A model generated the notes under the pieces. That model saw nothing but the letters and a program-made list of their open reading frames with translations. It did no database searches and was not told the DNA's origin. A program made the position numbers and the translations under genes. DNA of 64,000 bases, from assembly GCA_051294375.1 (NCBI GenBank), contig CM119266.1, positions 349,132 to 413,131 of the forward strand, read 5' to 3'. This document shows, one piece after another, positions 48,133-61,400 of the stretch. This stretch comes from Paraspadella gotoi (lineage: Eukaryota > Chaetognatha). Position 1 is the stretch's first letter. Every line of letters starts with the position of its first letter.

Positions 48133-50163
48133 TCTCTCTCTCTTCTCCCTCACTCCTATATTGCATTCTCTCTTCCTCTTCTCCTGCATGAGAAAAAAAA
48201 TTCTTTCGATTTCAAATCGTTTTAGAAAAAAAATATCTAAATTAAAAAAAAAACGAAAGAGACAAGGCCCAAAAAAGTTTTTTTTTTATATATATATAGA
48301 TAAGCCAATAATTAATCATTGATTGGTAATTAGCAAGCAAGGGAAATTCTTCCGATTGATCGATCGAAGAGACTTCCGGTTTTTTTTTTTGGGAGATCTG
48401 CGGTTTCGCGCCAGAGTCAAGCGTCTCTCTCTCCTTCGGTATCGTCTCCCTCTCTATCTCGCTAACTCTATATAATCGGGTGATCCGCGCTTCGTTAACG
48501 CTTCGAATTCTAATGACAGAATTTTTTTTTCCTTCGTTTTTTTTTTCTTTCCGTCTTTTCCGCTCTTAGGCTTGGTGTCCAGTTTGCTTGCTTGCTTTGA
48601 TTTCTTCTTTCTTTCTTCTTTCTTTCTTTCTTTTTTTCTTTCTTTCTTTCTTTCTCTTTCCTCTCATCTTTCTCTCCTCTCTTACCTTTCTCCCCTCTTA
48701 TTTTCTCTTTCCTCACTCCTTCTCTCCATCTTCCTCTTGTGCTTCTTTCCTTTTTCATCGCTCGACATTTTTCCCGCCGACGTTTTCGACTCGTAACTCA
48801 TTACAGGCGTCGGAAAAAAAACGCCGTTTTGGCAGCCGGCGTCGCGGCGTCTTCTTGTCGAACATCGGCGCCGCCAGAAAAAAAAAAAGAGCAGCACTTC
48901 CTGTCTAAACGACCAAGACGACGTGACCGACGCGTTTACCGATCCAACATTTTTGAACATGAGTAGTTCAATTAAAAGGTTTAATTAAATCTGAAATGTT
49001 ACTCTTTCACAACAGCTTGGTTTACGTGTATAACAACAAATATAAATATATTTTTTCAATGTTCATTCAATTGACGTCATGAGAAAACGAATAACTCCGG
49101 AAACTACCGGCGAAAACAAATTTCATTTCTCGGCGCCGACTAAAAAAAAAACGGCGACGACGATGACGACGACGACGACGAAGTGACATTCCAACTGAAA
49201 GATGAAGAAACGCCGTCGTCGTCGTCGTCAACGAAGCTTCGTTTGTGGCGCGAAGATTCAGATCAGGCTTCCTGCTGCATATGCTGCAGCCGCTGCCGTT
49301 TGTGATGTGATCTGTGACATGTCGAACCCAGAGATCATCATTCACCGATTTGTGAGGCCGTGACTCTCACGTTGACTCTCTCGTCGGACGGATTCACTCC
49401 GGGGAACCTACGATGTAAACAAACATCACGATGCCATTAGGGTTGCGATTTTCCTTCGCTTCAGCGATGCCTCGTTTCCAAAATAATTTTTAAAAAATTA
49501 AAAACGAAATTCATTGTAAAAGAAGACGTGATGCAGAATGATTATTTCATTTCAAGAGCACGTTCAAAATTTATCGTTTTAATATTTTGAAACTAATTAA
49601 CGTTAGAACACGGTTCGATTACTCCATTTTGCTTAATTTACTTTAAAATTGTAATTTTATCTTTTTTTTTCATTTCCGTCCTTTGATTCATGCACAGGTG
49701 ACACGTAAAACCAAACAGAATATATATATACAGTTACTGCTTTCAATTTGCATTTTTCGGTCGCGTACTTTTTCTCCTCACATCCAACAGGAAAAAATTT
49801 TGTGATAAAAATAACTTAGGAAACGAAAAAATTTAAATCCCGAGAAAAAATGTCTTCGTCAAAAACGTCGCAATCGACGGGAAAAGAAATCGAAAAGCTC
49901 GGCTTAAAATCTAAGAGACGACGACATTTGCGAACCACTTAATCAGCGTCGCCGAACAACTCATATAATGAGTGACTATAAACCAACGCATTTATTAGTC
50001 CGCCGGATCTTCATTGCTGTGTTTGCCCTGAAAGACATGGGTAGTGAGATGACACGTTTTCCATTGTTTGTTTTCATCTTACTACTCTGCCTTTCATAGG
50101 AAGCATTCAGCCCATCTTCGTATTCGTCACCGGCGGTGGAAAAAATACAAACGCTCGACATGG

Positions 50164-50202
<39 letters not shown>

Positions 50203-51272
50203 CACGCCGCCGCGCCATCTTTTTTTTTCACGCGCCGCGCAAGAAAACCCGTTTCCGTCTCGTCGCTCCTCCGCGCATCAAAACTGGCATGTTATAGATA
50301 TGTCAGCTTTCTCTTCTATCACAGCCAGTTTTGATGATGTGGAAGAATCGACGCTTCCGTCTAACGTCCAACTTCAACGTTGCCCTCCGCGGCCTAATGA
50401 CGCGTGGACAGATCGGGGGAAAGTAGTTGGATGTTGATTACGTCAAAGTGGCAGTGATGTGTCGCTATAGAAAACCATTTCATATCACAGCCAGCTTTGA
50501 TCTCTTGAACAATCCTTACAATCTACTAATTGAGTGGACGGCCGATGTCAGAAAACAGACTGAAAAGCAAAACGGCGAAGAGAAAGGGGGATATAAACTG
50601 TATCAATTTCAAGTGTTATTAATATTTTATTTGTTTTTAGGAACTTGTTCTTCGTTCTGCGTTTTACAACCACTCAATTTTCATAGTGAAGAATAAAGCC
50701 TTATGTATCTTAGACTAGTTTCCTTATTTCATCTCCTACCTCGTGAGCAAAATCCAGTGACACGAAATAACTCATTGCCATGGTTTACTGCATTGACATG
50801 AACGTAAACTGTTTTTTTTATTAGAGTAATGTTTGACGTTTTTTCTGTTAAAATTTTATTTAAATTGATCTTTATTAACAACTTGAAATACATTTTTTTT
50901 GCGAAGATGTCAAAGTCGTCATAGCATCTTTTTAAATTCAAGCGCAATGAATCATTTTTAATTCAGTATCTAAGATTACAGTATAAATATTTTCAGCTTT
51001 ATTGACCTCTACAAGGTCCAGGAGGGCAGTTAGTTTATAAAATTTGCTTAATGTTTGGAATGTCTTATATCAATAATTTTTACTTCGTAGCAGACTGTTG
51101 GAAAGTAATAATTGTGATTGAATAAAGACAAACTTAGTTGTCCAATCGATTTTATTGAGTAATTTTCTAAAAGTGTACGACAACTCAAGGATATTTAAGG
51201 AATACGTACTTCAATACGAGTTTTTTCGTCTGCTTTACAACTTGTCTCAGAAAATAATCGAAGATTGTTTGA

Positions 51273-51963
51273 AAACATTTGAAACCCTCCGCTAGAAAAA
51301 ATTGACCAGACGAAAACGTGAAAAGATTCTAACATTTTAAAGATACTTAAAGTCGAGACATACTCATTTTTTATGTATAATTCTTTTGATAATTGATTTA
51401 GTTTTGAGTGCGTAATGAGCAAAAAAAAGATGAGAAGCAAATTCGAGCTTTTCAATAAAAAATAATGGGAAATTCGTCAACTACAATTCATGGCTCTGTT
51501 AAGAAATTATAATCGCACTAATTAGTGCTAATATGGGTATCACAAGAAAGCCCGTTAAAAAGTAATTCAGGAATATTGATTATAATTTCTTAAAAGTAAA
51601 ATACTTTGCTATTGACTATTTTTAAAACTAAGGTAGCAATAATTCTGTACCTTATATCTTCAGTATACAGTTTTTAAAGGGCTTTCAGGCAATATCAATA
51701 TTATTGTTATTTTTTGAAAGACTTTTTATAAATTGTTCAAAAAGTAAGACAAAATTTTTTCATTCATTAACATAAGGCTATCGAGCAGGGAGATCATTTT
51801 CAAAGCTAACCTCTTCCTGTTAAAGTATAAGCAAAGCGAAAGAAATGATATCTATGCATAAAAAATGAGTATGTCTGGTCTTTAAGTATCTCTTTTAAAA
51901 ATGTGAAAATCTTTCACGTTTTCATTTGGTGAATTTTTTTTAGCGGCGGGTTTCAAATGTTCA
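51273..51963. mobile_element. ~0.7-kb TIR element
   Basis: The arms ACATTTGAAACCCTCCGCTAG... (from 51273) and their complement ending GCGGGTTTCAAATGT match over ~110 bp, including AAAACGTGAAAAGATT and GACATACTCATTTTTTATG. The interior has a GGGCTTTCAG block like the inner arm of the 32496-34310 element. No coding capacity. It lies directly left of the MITE at 51997. Confidence 0.65.
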
Positions 51964-51996
51964 CGTGGTAGATAGTTTCCAACTATCATTCATCAG

Positions 51997-52576
51997 TAAA
52001 GCGTAGCAAAAATATTCAAATCAAATAGAATCAAAATTCGAATAGTAGATCACGAACATTTTTAAATAAAAATAATTTAATTTTTATTTTTCAATTTTTA
52101 TACCTAGTACTCACCATAGAAAATGTCGAAATTTTAAAATGTTTTTTTCTTATTTTTAAAAGCAGATTCGAATTCCTCACGAAAAGTTGATAAAAGGAAC
52201 TATAACTCTTTTTAGAAAATTATTTCATTAAGTGGATCAAAATCCTAAAAAACTATTATTATTAACCTATAATTAAATTTTAGCATAAAAAATATAGTTT
52301 TTTAAATTTTGGGCTAACTTAATGAAAAAATTTTTGATTAAGAATTATATTTTCTTTTAACAACTTTTTATGAGGAATTCGAATCTGCTTTCAAAACTAA
52401 TAAAACATAATTTTAAAATTTTAACATTTTCTATGGTAAGTACTATGTATAAATATGGGCGTATGCGAAAATTAAGCAATTTTCAAATAATTTTTTATAT
52501 ATATCAATGTTCTTTAGTCCAAGACAGTTCATGATTAACTATTCGAATTTTGATCTGCAACTTTCACTACGCCTTA
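51997..52576. mobile_element. Palindromic MITE, hAT-like, copy 3
   Basis: 580 bp with ends TAAAGCGTAGC / ACTACGCCTTA and perfect 8-bp duplications TTCATCAG (51989-51996 and 52577-52584). The inner arms match copies 1 and 2. Confidence 0.9.
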
Positions 52577-53644
52577 TTCATCAGATACAGGGACTCAATC
52601 TGGAGTGATACGAAACAACTTGTAATATAATCGAAACGAAGAGCAATCAGGTTATAAAATTTGTTCATACTAAAAGAAAAATTCTTGAATTTTTTCCTAC
52701 CCATTTGTAACATTCTAGCTTGGATAGTTTCTATGTTACAAACATTTTCCTCCGAGGGTAAATTTCTGTAGAAGCAGAATTTTTAATTTAAAAGTGGATG
52801 TTACTATCATTCCTTCAGTTCCCATTAAAAGAATTGTTATTCCTAGTAGTTATTCCTATTCTTGATAGCCTTCTTAATAATATAACATACTGGATCATTA
52901 ATCATGGATCATTAACATTATTGGTAGTGGTTTTAAGCTCTTAAGCAAATTCAATCAATGTTGCTTTCTTTTTAGTAGCGCAGCTTATTGTAGGAGCATG
53001 AGAAAAATAAAACCTATATCGGAAAGAGAAAATATCAGTGATTATTTTAACGTATTATAAAAAGACATTCAATCACTTCTTGCCTATAAAATCTGATAAT
53101 AAATGCTATTCTAAGTTTTGACTCACTCCCCTGTAAAACCGCTTCGATGGCGAAGAAACACTACTGTTCTTTTGTTTCTAGTTCACAAATAGCCGCTCGT
53201 CTTTCTTCAGGCTGGGAGAAACCCGAAAAATAAAAAAAAGCAAACGTTTTTTAGTTTTCGTCATTAAGCGATTTTGTAACTAACTTTTCACATTCCTGTT
53301 GTCCGTGTTTTCGACCCATTTAAAAAAATTAAGAAATTAAGAAAACAAGAGTCGCCACCAGAATGGATTTTAGTATTTTCAGAGATGACTGCCAAAACCT
53401 TAAGATCCTCGTGCGACCAATCCCCGCAATACAATTACAAGTGAACAGTATCATCGCGGTTAAACTCTGAGAACATTAACAGTATTCACTCACAGATACT
53501 ATCTAAGATGTGCAAAAATGATGTGTAAATATTTAGTTTTTGGCAAGGCTAAATAAGTAATAAAGGATCAATGCATCGAAATCAAGAAAAATCAAAAAAA
53601 TTGTCATGGAAAGAAAACTCCAACGGTACCCGAAGCTGGTCAGA

Positions 53645-53660
53645 CCGAGAGAGAGAGATG

Positions 53661-53718
<58 letters not shown>

Positions 53719-53870
53719 TATATATAAAGAAAGATAGAAGGAAAGAAAAAAGAAAGAAAGAAAAAAAGAAAGAAAGAAAGAAAAAAGAAAGAAAGAAAAA
53801 AAGAAAGAGAGAAAGAATGAAAGAAAGAAAGAAAGAAAGAAAGAAAGAATGAAAGGAAGAAAGAGAAAGA
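53645..53870. repeat. (GA)n and (GAAA)n tract
   Basis: A GA repeat passes into an AAAGA/GAAA repeat; about 225 bp of purine-only DNA broken only by TATATATA at ~53717. Confidence 0.9.
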
Positions 53871-54152
53871 GAGAAATATAGTTTCAGTTTTAAAAAATTA
53901 TAACTTATTATTGTTTTAGAGAAAAAACAAAGTTTTTAATTGTGTTACAACGAACTTATTATTGATATTCCCCCCCAAGTTTTATTTAAATTGCTTCAGT
54001 TCTAAGCAGCAATGCAGTTTGTGCTGAATTGTTAATGATTAAACGCAAGTAGACTCTCCGAAGTCCTCAACAATTAAACACATAAGGTAGATTGTAGAGT
54101 ATTGGATTTTTAAAAATTATTCACCCTCTAATCATAGCACATTTATGATATA

Positions 54153-54235
54153 ATGTCCTGTCCAAAGTCAGGGGCAAGATAGCTTATTTATTAAATGAAA
54201 GGTTAATTTTTTATATTGATTGTACCAATTTCATA
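54153..54235 (-). repeat. Dispersed repeat, copy G
   Basis: Reverse copy: CCTGTCCAAAGTCAGGGGC, AAGATAGCTTATTTATTAAA and GTACCAATTTCATA in order. Confidence 0.7.
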
Positions 54236-54320
54236 CATATTGTTTGATATATCAATATGTATTGCACATATATTAATAAAATTAATAATTGTGTGAATGC
54301 TTTTTTTTGTTGCGTTGTGA

Positions 54321-54497
54321 ATTAGTTTGAGAGAAGAAATTTTGTTTATTGTTTACAAACAACGATTTTTAAAATATAAAGAAATTTCTGCGCGCTGAAG
54401 AAGACTTACAAATAAGTCGAAACATGTACGTTATTTCTTTCTATTTTAAAAATCGTTGTTTGTAAACACAATACAAAATTTCTTCTCTCAAACTAAT
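54321..54497 (+). repeat. Short inverted-repeat element with hammerhead-like motif
   Basis: The 177-bp element has arms ATTAGTTTGAGAGAAGAAAT and complement ending TTTGAGAG-type sequence at 54497; both arms continue through GTTTACAAACAACGATTTTT. The hammerhead-like motif (54393-54430) lies between them, so the whole transcript would fold as one long hairpin with the motif near the top. Confidence 0.75.
54393..54430 (+). other. Hammerhead-like core motif (copy 5)
   Basis: CTGAAGA, extra A, stem GACTTa/aAGTC, then GAAAC-ATGTAC-GTT. AAAGAAAT before and ATTTCTTT after the motif are complementary and could act as an outer helix. Confidence 0.4.
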
Positions 54498-55647
54498 AAA
54501 ATTAATAGAAAGCCTATACGAAGCAAAAATAATACTGACGAGTACTGATTTTATCTTACTACGTACAGAGTACAGTAATGTTGATCTTTTAATTTGTGAC
54601 CAAAAAATTTGATCCGCGGTTAAAAGAATCAATAATATGCTAAATAGCGACTATTATCTAAGAACAAAATGATTCATGCTCAAACTCAGACAAAATAAAA
54701 AATTTGAAGGTATTTGTAGATCATCCGTTTTGTATTTCAAAACCCTCAAGATTTTCAAATGTACGGTTTAAATATAACTTACTGATACAATTAATGTATT
54801 TTTGTTTCGTAACGGTTTAAAAATTCTTCACAAAAGTTACAAACTATCAGGTTGCAATCTCAAATTCCCAACTTTTAATCCAAAAATTGTTATAAAATAA
54901 ATAGTTTTTTGTACGATTAGTCAGAAACTTACGTAGCTATTGTAGCATCTATAACTGTTCATAATATAATTATCATTAGCGATTAAAGTTTATAAAAAAA
55001 ATCTCTGCCCAATTATTTTTTTTGCCTAATGAGTGAAAAAAAAAGAATGAAATTCCTTGATATAAAACTAAGGAGGTTAATCAGTATTGAGGAGGAAAGA
55101 TTCGAGGAGTAAAGGGAATAAGGAAAGAAAAAAAAAAGAAAGAATATTGCTTCAATTCAACAGCCTTTATATCAGCAAACTGCAGAACGCTGCCTTCACT
55201 CAAGGCACACTGCACAGAGCAAAGGCAGAGTCAAGGCACTAAAGGCAATAAAGAGTGAGAGAAAAAAGGAAGAAGAAAGAAGATAAAAGTTGTTGTTGTC
55301 GTTGTTGTTGAAGCAGGAGTAAGAGGAAGAGGAGGAGAAGAGAGCAACGGTTGAACGAGAGAAGGAAGCGAAGGAAATATAATGGTAGTGATAATATTAA
55401 AATAGTAGTGGTGAAATGGTGGTTAAGCAACGCCAAAAACAGAATGAGAGACGTTTGATTAACTCTGATATTTGAAAATTGATATTATTTCACCTAAAAA
55501 CGTAAAAACTAATTAAATGCTTTTTAAAACATAGTTCAATAAGTTGTGAAGTAATAACAAAGTTACACTTATCGAAACCTGAACTCCAAATCGTTAGGAA
55601 AAGTGGATAGGATTTTAACGTGGTATAGCAAATGGCAGAAAAGCTAT

Positions 55648-55740
55648 CGTGCGAGAGAGAGAGAGCGAGACAGCGAAAGAACGAAAGAGAGAGAGAGAGA
55701 GACGAGAGGAGAGGAGAGAAAGGGATAAGAGAACAGAAAG

Positions 55741-55797
<57 letters not shown>

Positions 55798-55822
55798 AGA
55801 CGAGAAGAGAGAGAGAGAGAAG
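55648..55822. repeat. GA-rich low-complexity tract
   Basis: About 175 bp of GAGA with scattered A and C; the source of spurious open frames on both strands. Confidence 0.9.
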
Positions 55823-57419
55823 GAAAATAAAGGCAACAAAGGCAGAATTTGAAATACAAGACTAAGAAGCTGCAGGCACACAGAAATCGACTGTAAATTT
55901 TGCTAGTAAAGTTTATAACAAAAACTCCGAACTACGTCCACGAGGTAAGTTATCACATATTTTGGGAAATTAAATAAAAATAAATGAAATGAATCTAACT
56001 CTTATTTTTAATGCATGTCATTATCTCGCTTGGCTCGTCACGTGTTATATATTAAACGTGCCTAAGACAACTGGCTTTATTTTGGTCGCGTCCAACACCT
56101 AACGCTCACAGAATCAATCAAAGCTCACCGTCTTTTTCCGAACGGTGTTCATTTATTTTCTTTCAAAGGATGGAATAGCAAGAGGGTGAGAGCGAAGTCG
56201 CTGTCTCTTGACAATTTGATCCAGTTCTTAAACTTGATGTTTATTGTTAAATCCCCAAGAATTTTCTGTTTCTGTTTCTTTGTCTATTTGGTTTATAATT
56301 TTTCATCCCTCATTGTTGTTAACTTTTTAAATTGTTATTAACTTTGAATTGGCCCAGAACGCATAATTATAATATTGTTGTCTTCTTTCTCTCTTTCTAG
56401 AAAAAAAAAAAGAAATTCCATAGTTTACGGAAAAGTTACTTTTGGTTATTTTTGTTTTCCTCTTCATTTAATATATTAATTATTTGGTTGGTATGTTTGA
56501 GTTCGCAACTTATCAATATTTTGCAACAATTATGAAGAGAAGAGAACGCTTGTACTGGATTTAGGGAACTCTTTGACAATGCATATCATCTTATTTCTTT
56601 GACAATACTGATCATCTTATTTTCAATCATTTGCTTAGCATTATAATGACGCATTAAACTGACGCATAAGTAATTTGAGCCGTGGCCTTTCCGTTTTTAT
56701 TTGTATTTAAAAGAACCAGAAAAGTAAAAGTCAAATGTTTCTTACATCTGGGACAATATTCTAATGTTTTTCTTGCATGAAATTGTTTTCTTCTTTGCTA
56801 AAATTATTCAAAGGTAAAGTAACCAAAAAATAATATTCTTATTAGTCACCGACTGACGGCCATTATTTCTCATTTAAGTAAAAAACCACAAATGCCATCG
56901 AATGATGATATACAGATACAAGGACCACCTGATGACCTTCATTTTTATTTCTTTATAATCCCATGACATTCTGACATGACATTCATTCTTGATGATGTGG
57001 TGATGAGGATGAAGAAGAATATGAAGAAAGAGTATGACGACGATGAAGGCGACGACGGAGACGACGATGGTGATGATGATGATGATGATGCAGAAAACTA
57101 CATCTGTCAGTGCAGCAAAGAAAAAAAGAGAGGAAGAGCGAAGAAGAGGAGGACGCTGTCCACCGTCTTTTTCAAGGGAGACGGAAAGAGGAAGAGAGAG
57201 AGGAGTTGGGAAGGAAAAGACGACGACGTAGGAGGAGAAAGGAGGAGGAAGACGAACGAGACCTTGGCGAGGAAGGAGGAGGGGAAGAGGAGTCTGAGGA
57301 CTCGCGCACAAAGAAGGAGAAAGAGAGGAGGAAGACAAGGTGGTTGAAGGAGAGCCGACACAGAAAACGCCAACGCGGGAAGGGGGACGACGATGACAAA
57401 AATAACTGACAAGGACGAA

Positions 57420-57452
<33 letters not shown>

Positions 57453-57640
57453 GGGGAGCCGATGACGTCGTCAACGTCGCTTTTGTCGTCGACTCGTTCG
57501 GAACCTTTAAACGATACTTAACTAACTACTAGTTTAAAGGTTGTATATTAAGAACTTCGCTCTCCCCTTCTCCACACACCGCTGGATTATTCAAAGGTGC
57601 CTTGACTCAAGGCAGATTGGCAACGACGACGGCTGCCGAC

Positions 57641-58330
57641 CACGTGACTCTCTTTTCGCGCCGTGATTGGTCGGGATTTTTCTCGAGCTCCGATTGGTCG
57701 AAAACACTCGCCCGAGATAATGTATGTAAATTTATATGTGCGAACAGACACGGAGACTGACAAAGACGGCCATATTGCCGACGAGAAAGAAACGTTTTCG
57801 TCCTTATCGTTTTCGGCCAAAGGTTGTGTTTCGAGCGCGCTTTAACTACAATCATATTTCAATATTTTTTAATAAGTTGAAATAAAAAACTAAGCCGACT
57901 TGATTAAAATTTATTTTTAAAAAAATTGAGCGTTAAGCCGCGTTTTTTGAACATGTTCGATTCCTAGTTTTTGCATGGATGTCATCTTGGTCGTGGCGCC
58001 TTTTTCCTGACTCTAGTCTCTCCTCCTCCTCAGCTCGTTCCTCTCACGGCGCCTCCTCTTCATTTCGCCTTCATGGATTTCCGGTAAAAAGACGATTGGG
58101 TCGTCGCCGTTGGAGTTTTACTCCTTTGATCGTTGGCATCGGAGATTCACGCCGCCCTCGTTTCCGATTCTTGCGCGACTCGTCTCCTTATTTTGCCGCT
58201 TATTTTCCCCAAACTTCTGGGCACAATTCACTCATTTCGCCCTGTTTATCCCCGCGTGCTCATATCGCGTCACCGTGTAAAGTCCGGACTACCATCTCCC
58301 GACGTCTTCTCCCTCTCCGCTAGGTCGAGG
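57641..58330 (+). promoter_or_regulatory. Promoter / 5' leader region of mep-1
   Basis: CpG-rich compared with its surroundings. Two GATTGGTCG boxes (57665-57673 and 57692-57700), 27 bp apart, are inverted CCAAT boxes (ATTGG), the NF-Y-type site often found in TATA-less housekeeping promoters. The CpG-rich block at 57970-58330 is likely a non-coding 5' exon; an acceptor at CGCTCAG (58437-58443) just before the start codon would join it to exon 1. Transcription start not determinable. Confidence 0.45.
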
Positions 58331-58475
58331 AGGGGGTTCTTTTCAACCGAAGTTTTCCTTTCTAATTTTGTTAATTAAAAAAATATATATTATACGGTTT
58401 TATATATGTAGTACTTATTTTCATAACGCTGATATTTCGCTCAGTGCGCTCATATTTTCCTACTATTTAAAGACT

Positions 58476-61400
58476 ATGACTACGAAATCGACCGCTGCCT
58501 CGGTAGCAGCTGAGGTCGGAAAAGGAGCAAACGGCATCCAAGAGTCCGAAGATGACGCGAATACGACTAAACTCGCCTTCGAGGTTAACACTCATAAGAA
58601 CAAGCTAAGCAACGGCGATCTCAAAATGAACGGAGACGACTTGGAAGACGACGACGAAAAAATGGACTGCGACGATTCGGGGGAAGCGGGCGTCAACGGG
58701 TCAACTCACTCTGATCAAATCGCCAACGGTGACGATGAAGAAGACGATGACGACGATCTCAGCAGCGACATCGGCCTCATTGAGGAAGAAGACGATCTCG
58801 AGCCGATGGCCGAAGGCGTCGCCGACGACGCTCGTCCCGAGAACGAGAGCGACGGCGATCGGGACACGGAGATGGCAGAGGAGGGCCACGAAGAAACTGG
58901 CGAGGACGGCAAAGACGCTAGCACTTCCAAAGATCACCTCTCGGTCGCCACCGCCGAAGTTCCCTCCAGCAAACCCGATGCGGAGGAAGAATCGGCGCCC
59001 GAGAGGAGCGAGTCGAGGACGTCAACGCACAGCAACATCAGCGAAAGCGGTGACGAGCGCCAAAAACCGAAGGAAGTCGTGGAACACGTAGTCAAACTCG
59101 TTCTGGCCCAGTTGGTCAACGAAGTCGTGCTCGGCGGAACCGCCTACAAGGGCGCCAAGAATCTGAAACGTCGCCGCGATATGGACGTTGACGACCTTAT
59201 CGACGAGATCGAGGACGGCCTCCTTCAAGCCAACGTTAAAACAGTTGACATCATGCGAAACCGGCACGAACAGATCAGGCTCAAGCGTGAGCAAAGGTTT
59301 GGATAAAAACCTATTATTTGGTTAAATACCACTTGATATAATTTTTTTCGAATAGTGATTTTTATTTTTAAAGGATGAAATTGGACTTGCGGATTCCAGC
59401 AGTTGAGCCCTGTAAAGGTCCAAAGTCGAAACAAGGAAGGCGAAAACAAATCGTCAAATCAAAGACCACAAAAGTGGAGGAAAAACAAGAAACCGTCGTT
59501 CTCGAGCCAGATGAAGAGGAGGACGACGAACGGCTTCCAGGGTACGTTTATTTCCAGGCCCAGCAAACTGGGTAACCTTCCAGCTCTTCCTCCCATTTCC
59601 CACCCTCTTTAAGCAACATTCCAGCTGCAGCATTGATATCTGCCAACTAAGACGGCTTTGAGAGTGAGGCAGTCCCTCGTTGGACGAGTGCCTTTCAAGT
59701 CAAGATCATTTTAATAAGTACTGTAACTTTTCTAATATTATTGGAACGCGTCCCTCATGCACAGGGTAAAATTACGTCCGGCGGAAAAGCTGTTGTTCAA
59801 CCTCGGAGCAGATTTGTGCAACCAATGGCTTCACCAAAGGAAAATTAAGAAGACTATGCACGAAGCTTTTATCGATGCAAAAAAGAGATGTAGCAGAGAT
59901 TTTCGAGAGGTTTTTCAGGTAATTTTAGTAGTTTTGCGAACATTTTATGTATTTTGTTAATATTAATTTTTCTTCGCACCAGGATAAAATTAAAAATCTC
60001 AAGGAAGAATACGTGGAAATGACGAAAGAATTTACTAGTTTTTGGCCGCAGTTGAAACAATGCAAATATTGCAATTTCTGCTCCGAGTCCCAGAATGTGT
60101 TGGAGCACCATATGCGGCATCCTCATCACAATAGTAGAGGAGCCATGCTGTGCGTTCAATGCGGATTCACGTCGAGGGACGCCAACCAGGTCAGTTGGGT
60201 CTCTTTATCCTTTGGCTAATCCCGCATATACTAAATGCTATTATTAATCCTTACCAGTTCGTCAAACACATGGCATTCGCCCACGAGATGAAGGGTTATG
60301 CTGAGAAGAAGCCTCTCAACTTTTGCTGCCCTCTTTGCTTCTTTGAAGACAACAGCGAGAAAAAGTATTCTGCTCACTATGAGAAATGCCTCATTCTCTG
60401 GACGAAGAACAACAAGGACAAAATGAATCAAGATCCAAAACCAGAGGTAATTCTTTTGCTTTTTCAATTATATTTATTCATTGCTAAAATAACCTTCGTC
60501 TTGTGTTTCCATCAGGACATGTTCTACTATGGACTCGAGAAGAAATCACTCGAATACACTCATCTCAAGTGCGAGATTTGCACATTCTGGAGTGACAATT
60601 TCCGGAGTATGAAGTATCACTTGGCGCAGTACCACAAGGTCGACGTCGCCAACGTCGGCGATTTCTGCATCTACGTCCAGCACTACATGATCAGTACGCA
60701 AACGAAATTTAGATGCCGGAGATGTCGATACTTTGTGCCCAGTCGAAAAGCCATGGAGAACCACATACTGTGGAATCATAATATAAGAGTAAGATTTGAT
60801 TTTGCGCGATTCGTTTGTGATTTTGCGGGATTCATTTTAGCAACTCGATCCGCACGTTTCTCTTCGGCTTCAGGTCGGTCCGAACATCCTTCAGTTTTTA
60901 ACTCATGTGTGGGTTCAACCGGAGGATCTTGACTCCCTGCTCGATCATTATGTTCGCGAAAGGTGGGGCGTCCCTACCATCGAGACTTTCGTGCCGGACC
61001 CTAGACCCAATCAGAACAAGGTTTGCTCTTACTTATAGTATAGATAAAATTAAATATGTTTCGACATCGGTGCTAAAAGTACAAATCGTCACTCAACTAC
61101 AGGGTCCTCGCACGTCACTTCCGAATCAAGTAAAGAGTCAAGCCGGAGGCACGAGTTCTTCACTCAACGCTGTCAAAAACGCCACCACCGTCGTCACTCC
61201 AATCATGCAGTGTACGCCAAGCCCTAACCTAGTCGCTCAGGGTATTTCGCAAGTAAGTTTGAGCTTAAGTTTAAGTTCATTAGTTTTATTAATAACTGCT
61301 CTCTTATTTACTATTTTTTCGTAGGTTCTGGCTGTGAATCCTGAAGGATATTACTTCCTATTGAACATGGATGCCCAGAAGAATATCCGATCCATACAAC

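Larger units (their letters stand above)
44040..51270. other. Gene-poor region upstream of the ABC exons, first part
   Basis: No exon could be assigned with confidence. The stretch is AT-rich with patches of CpG-rich DNA (44400-44620, 45200-45350, 48760-49400, 49840-50420). CT tracts lie at 44297-44382, 45148-45206, 45565-45604, 48083-48150 and 50166-50199, with a CTTT tract near 48597-48690. (CGA)n at ~49150-49190 and (GTC)n at 49217-49230 could pair as an imperfect hairpin. Two short frames start with ATG in the CpG-rich zone (49850, 30 aa; 50299, 45 aa) and may be exons or chance. The missing N-terminal exons of the ABC gene were looked for here and not seen. Confidence 0.4.
52585..57640. 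other. Gene-poor region upstream of mep-1
   Basis: AT-rich DNA with GA/GAAA tracts (53645-53870 and 55648-55822), a CT tract (57421-57452), a (GATGAT)n patch near 57068-57088, one dispersed-repeat copy and one short inverted-repeat element. Open frames at 55615-55881 and 56874-57412 come from purine/pyrimidine-rich low complexity. No exon assigned. Confidence 0.45.

Noticed and set aside
56874-57474. Long frames on both strands (Asp/Lys-rich or Leu/Ser-rich)
   Set aside because: Low-complexity GAT/GAGGA sequence; each frame is the shadow of the other and none resembles a protein family.
59542-59575. Very short intron or extension after mep-1 exon 2 (toward LPGYVYFQAQQTG or PSKLGNLPALPP)
   Set aside because: One version needs a 16-nt intron and the others run to stops or lose phase; splicing 59541 to 59765 is in phase and rejoins the conserved LRPAEK block.
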